A stretch of DNA of 11,711 nucleotides from Spirochaeta sp. (lineage in GTDB: Bacteria > Spirochaetota > Spirochaetia > DSM-27196 > Alkalispirochaetaceae): contig SKHA01000389.1 of NCBI GenBank assembly GCA_007117185.1, positions 1 through 11,711 on the forward strand, given 5' to 3'. Numbering within the stretch: position 1 is the first letter of the stretch; every line of letters begins with the position of its first letter. The notes beneath the pieces are model-generated. The model made no database searches, was not told where the DNA came from, and saw only the letters and a program-made list of their open reading frames with translations. The translations under genes were made by a program, and so were the position numbers. Positions 1 to 7,075 of this stretch are shown one piece after another.

Positions 1-1
1 C

Positions 2-409
2 TCGGCAGCCGGGAACCGCGACGGCGGGGGCCCCGCCGCTGACCAGCGCGACGGGGTGCGGGTGGTCACCGCGGGAATCTCCGGCGGCGCCCGACCGGCG
101 ATCCACATGATCCGCAACGCCGGCGATCTGGCGCGAACTGGCCTGTCAGAGGAACACCAGCGAATCATCACCCGCGAGACCGACTTCGCCACCGAGACGG
201 CGGTCTACCTGCAGGTGGGAACCCGCCCCACCGGGGGTTACCGCCTGGCCCTGGCTTCCGTCCAGCGAAGCGAATCAGAGGTGCGGATCGATGTGGAAGA
301 AAGGCGGCCTGAACGGGATGCAATCGTCACCCAGGCGCTCACCTACCCGGCGATTCTCCTGATCGTCTCTGATCCACCCCGCTCCATCGTGGTGAACGGG
401 CCGCAATAG
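2..409 (+). CDS. PrcB C-terminal-domain protein, 3' part (5' end outside window)
   Basis: The reading frame is open from the left edge to a TAG at 407-409, so this is the C-terminal part of a longer protein; the GTG at 56 is only the first start-like codon and probably not the true start. The last ~75 residues carry a pattern I recognise from the PrcB C-terminal domain: a VYLQVGTRPTGGY strand-turn with the TGGY signature, then an alternating beta region, then the QALTYPAILL strand near the end. PrcB is named after a subunit of the Treponema denticola protease complex and the domain occurs in many predicted envelope proteins; its molecular role is not settled. No signal peptide can be judged because the N-terminus is missing. 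The gene has its own intrinsic terminator, whose stem begins inside the last codons. The family call rests on motif recall only. Confidence 0.6.
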   Translation, partial: SAAGNRDGGGPAADQRDGVRVVTAGISGGARPAIHMIRNAGDLARTGLSEEHQRIITRETDFATETAVYLQVGTRPTGGYRLALASVQRSESEVRIDVEERRPERDAIVTQALTYPAILLIVSDPPRSIVVNGPQ

Positions 410-426
410 CCCGTTTTCCGTTTTTT
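395..426 (+). terminator. Intrinsic terminator overlapping the end of the PrcB-domain gene
   Basis: AACGGGC (395-401) pairs perfectly with GCCCGTT (409-415) around a 7-nt loop, followed by a T-rich tail ending in six T (421-426). The stem's left arm is coding and the stop codon TAG (407-409) sits in the loop and first base of the right arm, so termination is compressed onto the gene end. There is no T tract in the minus direction. Confidence 0.75.
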
Positions 427-450
427 CTGGCGTTCTCGGGGAAACCGTTC

Positions 451-456
451 TATAAT
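451..456 (+). promoter_or_regulatory. Consensus TATAAT -10 box between two terminators
   Basis: A perfect TATAAT hexamer lies 25 bases after the first terminator's T tract. I find no convincing -35 at 16-18 nt and no TGn extension; the nearest T-rich hexamer (TTCTGG, 425-430) is 20 nt away. If active, transcription would start near 462-464 and run straight into the terminator at 474-517. Weak on its own, but its position between two terminators makes it worth recording. Confidence 0.3.
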
Positions 457-473
457 GTGGGTAACCCGCCGCA

Positions 474-517
474 GGGGTCCCTGAACCGCACCTGGTTTAC
501 GGGACCCCTCATTTTTT
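474..517 (+). terminator. Second intrinsic terminator, next to the kinase stop codon
   Basis: GGGGTCCC (474-481) pairs with GGGACCCC (501-508). An inner stem (GAACC 483-487 with GGTTT 494-498, one wobble and a bulge) continues it, and T6 at 512-517 follows. It is oriented for + transcripts. The T run overlaps the complement of the kinase TAA stop, so the hairpin would also lie just 3' of the minus-strand kinase mRNA, where it could act as an end-stabilising stem although no U tract follows on that strand. Confidence 0.7.
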
Positions 518-3176
518 ATTCCGGAACAGTAAGAACCGCCTGCACCCCTGAATCGCCGTTGCCAACGGAAAAACTGCCACCAATCTGGGCTGCCAGCGAT
601 TCAACCAACCCAAGCCCAAAGCCTGTCCGTGGGGACCCGGAAAGACCAACTCCGTTGTCCGCGACTTTCAGCATCCACCCTTCGTTACGCTCACGCTGCC
701 AGACAACCTCGATCCGCCCCTCCCGCCCGTCGGAGAAAGCGTACTTTCGTGCATTGGTCAGCAGTTCATTTACGATCAACCCCAGGGGAAAGACCACCCG
801 AGAATCCATATTGCACTGCTCCAGATTCGAGACGATCTGCACCTGCGCCGAGCTGGAGAAGGTGCAGCGGATCCCGTTGATAAGATCTTCCAGATATGCC
901 GCCACCGGGACCTGACGGAAGTCCGAAGCAGAGTCCAGGTGATCGTACACGGTGAGCATCCCCAGGACGCGCTCCTGCAGATCGTCCATAAGGGACCGCG
1001 AATCCGGATCTACTACACGATCCGCCTGCAGACTGATGAGGCTGCGTATCGTCGCGATGGTGTTCTTGACGCGGTGGTGAACTTCCCGCAGGAGCAGCTC
1101 CTGGGCCCGGGAGTATTCTTCCACCTTCGCGTAGGCGGTCTTGGTTTCCGTTATGTCCCGGGAGGTCCCGACGATACCCGCCAGGTTACCGTTGTTGTCG
1201 TAAAAGGGCGCCTTGTTGGTGGAAAGCCAGCGAACGGTGCCGTCGTCCCGGGTCTCCTGCTCTTCCAGCCCCACCAGCGGCCGGCCCTCCCGCATGATCT
1301 GTTCTTCCTGGCTGCGGCGCAACGCAGCCTCCTCGGAGGAGAAACGGTCAAAATCGGTACGCCCCACCGTCCCGGCGGGATCGGGATCACCATGAAGCGC
1401 CGCCAGTGAGCGACTCACCCGGATGAACCGGCCCTCGGTATCCTTGAAGTAGATGAGGTCGGGGCTCTGGTCCAACAGGACCTGCATGAGCCGCCGCTGA
1501 AAGGACAGCTCCTGCTGGATCGTCTTGCGGAAGATGCCCCTGGCGACCGTCTCGGCCAGTACCTGGGCCTGATGGATCTCCTCCTCTGTCCAGCTGCGCG
1601 GGTCATGGAGGTTGTGAATCCCCATGTACCCGATAGGACCTCGAGATGACACCAGCGGTACAGCCAGAAATGCCCGGACGTTCTTCGCAATAAATACGTC
1701 CCGGGCAACCAGAAACGATTCAGGCAGCGCTTCGATGTCGTCCACTTGCAGGTGATTACCCGCCAAGATGACGTTCAGAATCTCCGGGTACCGGTCCACC
1801 TCGATGTCCTGTTCCAGGTGTTGGATCGACGGTACTCCTGGAGCACACCACTGGTAGGTCTGACTCATGCGGGTACGGTCCGGTGAGAACTCGTAAAGGT
1901 AGCAGCGACCCACCCCAAAAAACTGGCCGATCTGTTCCAGGGCTCGCTGAATCTGGGCATCCGTCTCCTCGGGGGTACTGCGCATAAATCCGGCGGAAAC
2001 CCGGGCGATAAGCTCCTGAAACTGAAGCCGCCGGGATAGTGTCCGCTCCAGGACCGTCCGGTCATGCATGGGGACGTCCATGCAGAACAACAGCGGCTCC
2101 CGCTCCGGCAGTCTGATCACCGTATGAATGGACTCAACGCGCACCTCTTCGCCCCGGGCATTGCGAAGGGTGAGCTCCTCCGGTGCTCCTCCGTCCCCTG
2201 TTTTCACCATACGTTCCACCGCACTCACAACAGTTGCTCGAAGCGCGTCGGGGATGATGAGATCCAGCATATTGCGTCCCAGCGCCTGCTGCCGGGTGTA
2301 CCCGTAGAGCTTCTCGCTGGAGCGATTCCAGTACACCACCGTGCCGTCCGGGCGGTACCCCTGAATCGCCGTCTCGGGAATTCGATCCATGAACTGTTCC
2401 AGATATTGGTGGGATTCCTGAACCGCCCTCTCCCGCTGTTCGTCCACGGTAATGTCACGGACAATGGCCAGAACCCGCTGCTCGTCAAGAGGGCTGACCC
2501 TGCTCTCGTAGGTCCGGACAACACCCTCATCGGGGAGTTCGTATTTGAGAACCTGAACCTCTCCTGTCACCACCGCCGCCCGATATGTTGTGAGATGACG
2601 CTCCACCTCCTCCGGAGAGAACATCGCCGCAAGGGTGCTACCGATCACCCGTTCCCGGGGCAGGGCAAGTCTCCGACCGGACGGCACGTGAAACTCAAGA
2701 AACGTGCCTTCCAGATTCATCACAAAGATCAGGTCCGGCACCGCGCTGAGAATCGCCCGGTTCCGGGCCAGCTCGCGGAGACTGCTCTGCTGTGCGGCGA
2801 AGAGCTCCATCGCCGTCTCTATCGCCCCGAAGAGGACAAAGTTGCCTGCTGTCTTGACCACGTAGCCGTAGCGGGTAATGGAGCGCACCTGATCCACCAC
2901 CGCGCGCTCGGCGTGAGAGGTCAGAAAGACTACCGGCAGATGCCGTATCTCCAGAATTTTCCTGGCCGCTTCGGTCCCGCTGATTCCGGCACCAAGGTCG
3001 ATATCCATCAGGATTAGGTCAACAGGCGGACGTTCAGCGTCGGCTACCCGGGCGATCGCCTCCTCACCGGTAAAGACGTGGTCCACCCGGTACCCTTCCT
3101 GTACCAGGGTGCGCTTTTCCGAGAGGGCAATGATCGCTTCATCTTCCACGAGAAGCAGCTGCGGGGCTTTTTCCAT
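516..3176 (-). CDS. Multi-sensor histidine kinase: receiver-PAS-PAS-GAF-PAS-HisKA_2-HATPase
   Basis: An 886-aa soluble signalling kinase with no membrane segments, so probably cytoplasmic. In order: an N-terminal receiver (about 5-125; acidic pair in LLLVEDE, phospho-acceptor Asp58 in LILMDIDL, Thr86, Lys108); a PAS domain (~140-250); a second PAS (~258-375, PETAIQGYRPDGTVVYWN); GAF (~390-550); a third PAS (~562-680, PDLIYFKDTEGRFI, ending GIVGTSRDITE); a HisKA_2 dimerisation domain with the EVHHRVKN box (His701 likely phosphorylated); and a HATPase_c with N box VNELLTNA (803-808), DNGVGL (840-845) and GFGLGL. The frame continues upstream to a GTG at 3233. I chose the ATG at 3176 because the receiver begins there, the upstream extension would overlap mgtE, and an extended -10 lies directly before it. 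Family-11 kinases of this kind usually pass phosphate to a separate regulator, and none is seen here. The signals sensed are unknown. It is divergent from mgtE with 28 bp between them. Confidence 0.9.
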   Translation of the reverse strand: MEKAPQLLLVEDEAIIALSEKRTLVQEGYRVDHVFTGEEAIARVADAERPPVDLILMDIDLGAGISGTEAARKILEIRHLPVVFLTSHAERAVVDQVRSITRYGYVVKTAGNFVLFGAIETAMELFAAQQSSLRELARNRAILSAVPDLIFVMNLEGTFLEFHVPSGRRLALPRERVIGSTLAAMFSPEEVERHLTTYRAAVVTGEVQVLKYELPDEGVVRTYESRVSPLDEQRVLAIVRDITVDEQRERAVQESHQYLEQFMDRIPETAIQGYRPDGTVVYWNRSSEKLYGYTRQQALGRNMLDLIIPDALRATVVSAVERMVKTGDGGAPEELTLRNARGEEVRVESIHTVIRLPEREPLLFCMDVPMHDRTVLERTLSRRLQFQELIARVSAGFMRSTPEETDAQIQRALEQIGQFFGVGRCYLYEFSPDRTRMSQTYQWCAPGVPSIQHLEQDIEVDRYPEILNVILAGNHLQVDDIEALPESFLVARDVFIAKNVRAFLAVPLVSSRGPIGYMGIHNLHDPRSWTEEEIHQAQVLAETVARGIFRKTIQQELSFQRRLMQVLLDQSPDLIYFKDTEGRFIRVSRSLAALHGDPDPAGTVGRTDFDRFSSEEAALRRSQEEQIMREGRPLVGLEEQETRDDGTVRWLSTNKAPFYDNNGNLAGIVGTSRDITETKTAYAKVEEYSRAQELLLREVHHRVKNTIATIRSLISLQADRVVDPDSRSLMDDLQERVLGMLTVYDHLDSASDFRQVPVAAYLEDLINGIRCTFSSSAQVQIVSNLEQCNMDSRVVFPLGLIVNELLTNARKYAFSDGREGRIEVVWQRERNEGWMLKVADNGVGLSGSPRTGFGLGLVESLAAQIGGSFSVGNGDSGVQAVLTVPE

Positions 3177-3182
3177 CACTCC

Positions 3183-3191
3183 ATAATAACA
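3183..3191 (-). promoter_or_regulatory. Extended -10 promoter for the kinase, predicted leaderless
   Basis: On the minus strand the sequence reads TGT TATTAT, an extended -10 (TGn plus a 5/6 match to TATAAT). Only six bases separate it from the A of the ATG at 3176, the usual -10 to +1 distance, so transcription would begin at or next to the start codon. On the + strand the same bases contain CATAAT (3182-3187), a 5/6 -10 for mgtE. No good -35 is visible on either strand. Confidence 0.4.
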
Positions 3192-3204
3192 GAAATCGGG
3201 GGCG

Positions 3205-4638
3205 ATGACAGGTGGAGGTGACAGCATCGACACCGCCGTGATAGCGTTGACCCTGCTTATGGAAGATCAGTCAGACCCCCAGGACCTCGCGGAAATTCTG
3301 CTTGCCGCCGACGAGATGAAGCTGCGCAGCTACTGTATCAATACCCCGCCGGTTCTCATCGCCGACCAGGTCTCGTCGCTCCCCTGGGACGAGGTGTGGT
3401 TCGTCCTGCGCCACGCCACCCCGGAGACCCGGGCCGAGATTTTCAGCCATTTTGCCCCGGACATCCAGCTGGACCTGGTGGAAATCCTCTCCCGGGAAGA
3501 CCTGATCAGTCTGTTTACCCACATGTCCCCGGACGACCGGGCCGACCTTTACAAGCAGCTGCCGGAAGAACGGGGAGAGTCGATCCTTCCAGCTCTGGCG
3601 CAGGCCGAGCGGGAGGACATCCGCCGCCTCACCGCGTACGAAGAGGGTACCGCCGGGGCAGCCATGACCTCGGACTACGTCACCCTGCCACCCAACCTCA
3701 CGGCGTTGCAGGCGATTGATCACCTGCGGGTTGTCGCTCCGGACAAGGAGACGATCTACTACGCCTACGTGGTGGATCAGCAGCGACGTCTGATGGGGTT
3801 TGTCTCCTTGAAAGACCTCATCCTCGCCCCCCGGGACCGGGTGGTAGAGCAGATCATGAAACTTGAAGTGGTCTACGCGGTGGTAGACGACGACCAGGAG
3901 CACGCCGCCCGGAAGATCCAGAAGTTCGACCTCCTGGCGCTGCCGGTGGTGGACCACAGCGAGGCGCTGGTTGGCATCATCACCCACGACGACGCGATCG
4001 ACATCATCACCCAGGAACAGACCGAGGACATGGAAAAGCTGATGGCTATCTCCGGCCGTCACGAAGCGCGGGCGTACATGCGCACATCCGTGTGGGAACA
4101 CTTCAGAAATCGCGCAGTATGGGTGGCCGGGCTGGCAATACTGGGTCTGGTCTCCGGCTTTATCGTCCAGAGCTTTGAGGGGTTTCTGATCCAGTTCGCC
4201 ATCTTTGCCGCGTTTATGCCGATGCTGGCTGATACCGGTGGAAATACCGGCAGCCAGTCTGCGTCGCTGGTCATCCGGGCCCTGGCGCTGAACGAGATCA
4301 AGCCGCGGGACGCCCTGCGGGTGGTAATGAAAGAGGTGGGAGTGGGGATCTTCCTGGGTATGCTCCTGGCCCTCCTGGCGTTCGGCCGGGTGATGCTAAT
4401 GGGCGGCGGCTCAACCATTCCCGAAGATGTGAGGCTCATTCAGGTTGCCATCGCCATTGCCACCGCCCTGGGCATTCAGGTGGTATCGGCGACGACCATC
4501 GGTGCGCTGCTTCCCCTGACGGTGGCTCGATTCAACCGGGATCCGGCTCTGATCGCCAGCCCCGCCCTGACCACCATTGTGGATATCACCGGTCTGTTGA
4601 TATATTTCTACACTGCCCGGTTCATGCTGGGGCTTTAG
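3205..4638 (+). CDS. mgtE: Magnesium transporter MgtE
   Basis: A Mg2+-gated Mg2+ channel of the inner membrane, 477 aa against ~450 for the family. Residues ~55-150 form the cytosolic N domain of short helical repeats (LVEILSREDLISLF, MSPDDRADLYKQLP). Residues ~155-272 are two CBS domains, ending GIITHDDAIDII. A connecting helix leads to about five membrane segments (~303-475). The membrane part has the MgtE signature PMLADTGGNTGSQSASL (338-354) and the last segment holds DPALIASPALTTIVDITG, whose Asp460 corresponds to the pore Asp that sets Mg2+ selectivity. The start is uncertain: ATG 3205 has only a G-rich stretch close upstream, GGAGG at 3214-3218 does not suit any in-frame start, and ATG 3259 would still leave the whole N domain. 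It is followed after 10 bp by prfC, so the two are probably co-transcribed. No Mg2+ riboswitch can fit in the 28-bp gap upstream. Confidence 0.93.
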   Translation: MTGGGDSIDTAVIALTLLMEDQSDPQDLAEILLAADEMKLRSYCINTPPVLIADQVSSLPWDEVWFVLRHATPETRAEIFSHFAPDIQLDLVEILSREDLISLFTHMSPDDRADLYKQLPEERGESILPALAQAEREDIRRLTAYEEGTAGAAMTSDYVTLPPNLTALQAIDHLRVVAPDKETIYYAYVVDQQRRLMGFVSLKDLILAPRDRVVEQIMKLEVVYAVVDDDQEHAARKIQKFDLLALPVVDHSEALVGIITHDDAIDIITQEQTEDMEKLMAISGRHEARAYMRTSVWEHFRNRAVWVAGLAILGLVSGFIVQSFEGFLIQFAIFAAFMPMLADTGGNTGSQSASLVIRALALNEIKPRDALRVVMKEVGVGIFLGMLLALLAFGRVMLMGGGSTIPEDVRLIQVAIAIATALGIQVVSATTIGALLPLTVARFNRDPALIASPALTTIVDITGLLIYFYTARFMLGL

Positions 4639-4648
4639 GAACAGATCA

Positions 4649-6241
4649 ATGACAGAACAATACCAGGAGACTCAGCGACGTCGGACGTTTGCTATCATAT
4701 CTCACCCCGACGCGGGAAAGACGACACTTACGGAAAAACTTCTTCTCTTCGGCGGGGGGATCCGCCTGGCGGGAGCGGTCAAGTCCAACAAGATCACCAA
4801 GACCGCCGCTTCGGATTTCATGGAGATCGAGAAACAGCGGGGTATCTCCGTTGCCACGGCGGTGATGAGCTTCGACTACGACGGGACGCGCATCAACATC
4901 CTGGACACCCCCGGTCATAAAGACTTCTCCGAGGATACCTACCGCACCCTCACCGCAGTTGACAGCGTGATCCTGGTGATCGACAGCGTCAAGGGCGTGG
5001 AGGAGCAGACTGAACGGCTGATGCAGGTCTGCCGCATGCGGGACACCCCGGTGATGGTCTTTATCAACAAGATGGACCGGGAGGGACGTCCCGTCTTCGA
5101 ACTGCTGGACGAGCTGGAAGAGAAGCTCTCGATTCGGGTGCGGCCGCTGACTTGGCCCATTGGCGCCGGGAAGCACTTCCAGGGGGTATACAACCTTCAC
5201 GAAGGCAACGTGCACCTGTTTACCGCCGGCAAGACGGTGGTGGAGTCGGAGCGCCTGCTCATCGAAGATCTGGCGGATCCCCAGCTGGACCGCAATCTGG
5301 GAACCGCTGCCGGGCGTCTGCGGGAAGAGGTAGAGCTGATCGAGGGGGTCTACGACCCGTACTCACCGGAAGACTATCTGGACGGATCCCTGGCCCCGGT
5401 CTTCTTCGGCAGCGCCCTGAACAACTTCGGAGTCAGAGAGCTGCTGGAGACGTTCATCAGCATCGCCCCGCCGCCGCGACACCGCCCGGCGAAACCGCGC
5501 ACCGTTGAGCCGGATGAGACCACCTTCAGCGGGTTTGTCTTCAAGATTCACGCCAACCTGGACCCGCGCCACCGGGACCGGATCGCGTTTCTGCGGGTGT
5601 GTTCGGGGGTCTTCGAGCGATCCAAAGCGTTCTACCACGTACGTCACCGCAAGGAGATGCGCTTCACCAGCCCCTACAGCTTCATGGCGGAAAAGAAGAA
5701 CGTTATCGACCAGGCCTTCCCCGGCGACGTGGTCGGCCTCTTCGACAAGGGGGACCTCAAGATCGGCGACACCCTCACCGAGGGCGAGCAGATCGAGTTT
5801 CAGGGAATCCCCGACTTCTCCCCGGCGATCTTCAAGGAAGTGGTGAACACTGACCCCATGCGGTCCAAGCAGTTTGAGAAGGGGATCGCCCAACTTACCG
5901 AGGAAGGGGTGGCCCAGCTCTTTCGTCAGGACGGGGGGAACCGCCTGGTCGTGGGCACCGTTGGAGACCTCCAATACGAGGTGATTTCCTACCGCATGGA
6001 GCACGAATACGGCGCGGCGTGCCGCTTCCAGCCCCTGCCGTTCTCCCGGGCGCGATGGATTACCTCAGAGGATCCGGCGGCGCTGAAAGAGTTTATCCAG
6101 TACCGCAGCCGCAACGTCTTCCGGGACAAGGACAAGAAACCGGTCTACCTGGCCGAGTCGGAGTACGTGCTCAACTCCAACATCACCGCCCACCCGAAGG
6201 TCTCGTTTCACGCCACGTCCGAGTTCAAGCTGGCGGTCTGA
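4649..6241 (+). CDS. prfC: Peptide chain release factor 3 (RF3)
   Basis: A translational GTPase that ejects RF1/RF2 from the ribosome after peptide release. The 530-aa length is typical. The G domain shows the P-loop SHPDAGKTT (18-26), switch I ending EKQRGISVATAV (61-72, RF3-type), DTPGH (86-90), NKMD (140-143) and the GSALNNFGV G5 region. The body contains RF3-specific stretches such as FVFKIHANLDPRHRDRIAFLRVCSG and VGTVGDLQYEVISYRMEHEYG. These, plus the lack of EF-G domains IV-V, separate it from EF-G, LepA and TypA. The ATG has an AGGA eight bases upstream that overlaps the mgtE stop codon, which fits translation from the same mRNA as mgtE. It converges on the ABC gene with only 20 bp between stop codons and no recognisable terminator there. 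Confidence 0.96.
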   Translation: MTEQYQETQRRRTFAIISHPDAGKTTLTEKLLLFGGGIRLAGAVKSNKITKTAASDFMEIEKQRGISVATAVMSFDYDGTRINILDTPGHKDFSEDTYRTLTAVDSVILVIDSVKGVEEQTERLMQVCRMRDTPVMVFINKMDREGRPVFELLDELEEKLSIRVRPLTWPIGAGKHFQGVYNLHEGNVHLFTAGKTVVESERLLIEDLADPQLDRNLGTAAGRLREEVELIEGVYDPYSPEDYLDGSLAPVFFGSALNNFGVRELLETFISIAPPPRHRPAKPRTVEPDETTFSGFVFKIHANLDPRHRDRIAFLRVCSGVFERSKAFYHVRHRKEMRFTSPYSFMAEKKNVIDQAFPGDVVGLFDKGDLKIGDTLTEGEQIEFQGIPDFSPAIFKEVVNTDPMRSKQFEKGIAQLTEEGVAQLFRQDGGNRLVVGTVGDLQYEVISYRMEHEYGAACRFQPLPFSRARWITSEDPAALKEFIQYRSRNVFRDKDKKPVYLAESEYVLNSNITAHPKVSFHATSEFKLAV

Positions 6242-6261
6242 GCTGTTTGCTGCGGCGGTGG

Positions 6262-7062
6262 TCACACCTCCCGGAGCATCCGCCGATACAGCTGCTGCCG
6301 TTCGTACAGGGTGTCCCAGGGTGCCTTGAACGCCTGCTCCAACGTCTCCCGTTTCAGCAGGTGTGACGCCGGACCGCTCTGGATCCTTCCGTCCTGGAAA
6401 AAGAGGACCGCTTCGTCTCCGCATGATCGCGCCAGGGTGACGTCGTGAACACTGGCGTACACCGCCACCTTCCGGCGGCGGCAGTCATCACGGATATACT
6501 CAAGAAGCATCTCCGCCTGCAGCGGCTCCACCGCAAAGAGCGGCTCGTCCATGAACACCACCGGCGAACCGTACAACAGGCTCATCGCCAGAATCGCCCG
6601 TTGCATCTCACCCTTGCTCAGCTCCTGCATGCGCTGCGAAAGATGCTCCTCCAGTTGGGTCACAGCCAGTATTTCACTGAGCCGCCCTGCGCTGTGGGCC
6701 GGATCCGTTGCGGATGCACCAACAGCATCCAGGACTGCCCCCAGGGGCTCTTCCGTCTCGAACTCCATGTTCTGGTAGATGAACGCCGCCAGGCGATTGC
6801 GCTCTCCCTCCAGCACCGGGTCCGCCGAGGCGTCAATAAACTGAAGGGTATCGTGTCCCAGCAGCGTGACCCTGCCGGATTGCGGGAAGAGGCGCCCTCC
6901 AGCCAGCAGCATGAACGTTGTCTTGCCGATGCCGTTAGGGCCAACCAGAAAGGTGAGCCCCCCGGGCAGATCGCAGGAAAGGTCCGTAAATACCGGCTCT
7001 GACGGGGCATCCTCGCCAGGGTAGGTAAAAGTGACGGAATCGAAGATCAGTGTGCTGTCCAT
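6262..7062 (-). CDS. ABC transporter ATP-binding protein (orphan)
   Basis: A single nucleotide-binding domain of 266 aa. Visible motifs: Walker A GPNGIGKTT (41-49), Q-loop Gln97 in YQNMEF, signature LSKGEMQ (148-154, a variant of LSGGQ), Walker B VVFMDEP (168-174) and H-loop His206 in SVHD. The catalytic set is complete, so it should hydrolyse ATP. Substrate and permease cannot be told, as no membrane-spanning partner lies in the window. The frame runs upstream to 7302 inside the ligase gene, but homology begins at MDSTLIFDSVTFTYPG, so I chose ATG 7062. There is no clear Shine-Dalgarno there, which may mean coupling to the ligase, whose stop is 13 bp upstream. It looks like the last gene of the pyp operon; whether it has anything to do with the photoreceptor is unknown. 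Confidence 0.88.
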   Translation of the reverse strand: MDSTLIFDSVTFTYPGEDAPSEPVFTDLSCDLPGGLTFLVGPNGIGKTTFMLLAGGRLFPQSGRVTLLGHDTLQFIDASADPVLEGERNRLAAFIYQNMEFETEEPLGAVLDAVGASATDPAHSAGRLSEILAVTQLEEHLSQRMQELSKGEMQRAILAMSLLYGSPVVFMDEPLFAVEPLQAEMLLEYIRDDCRRRKVAVYASVHDVTLARSCGDEAVLFFQDGRIQSGPASHLLKRETLEQAFKAPWDTLYERQQLYRRMLREV

Positions 7063-7075
7063 AGCGAAGATTGTA

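Noticed and set aside
2064..3017. 317-codon + strand open frame inside the kinase gene
   Set aside because: It lies fully antisense to well-conserved PAS and receiver coding sequence, has no recognisable domains, and its His/Arg/Pro-rich make-up is typical of the shadow frame of GC-rich genes.
3177..3204. Possible Mg2+-sensing riboswitch before mgtE
   Set aside because: The gap is only 28 bp, too short for an M-box, and any leader extending into the kinase gene shows no such fold that I can see.
3177..3233. 19-residue N-terminal extension of the kinase from GTG 3233
   Set aside because: It would overlap mgtE, has no ribosome site, lies upstream of the likely transcription start, and adds a non-conserved segment before the receiver domain.
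3271..4101. 276-codon minus-strand frame inside mgtE
   Set aside because: Antisense to the conserved N and CBS domains of MgtE, with no family pattern of its own.
6242..6261. Shared terminator between convergent prfC and ABC genes
   Set aside because: Twenty bases with no stem of useful length and no T tract on either strand.
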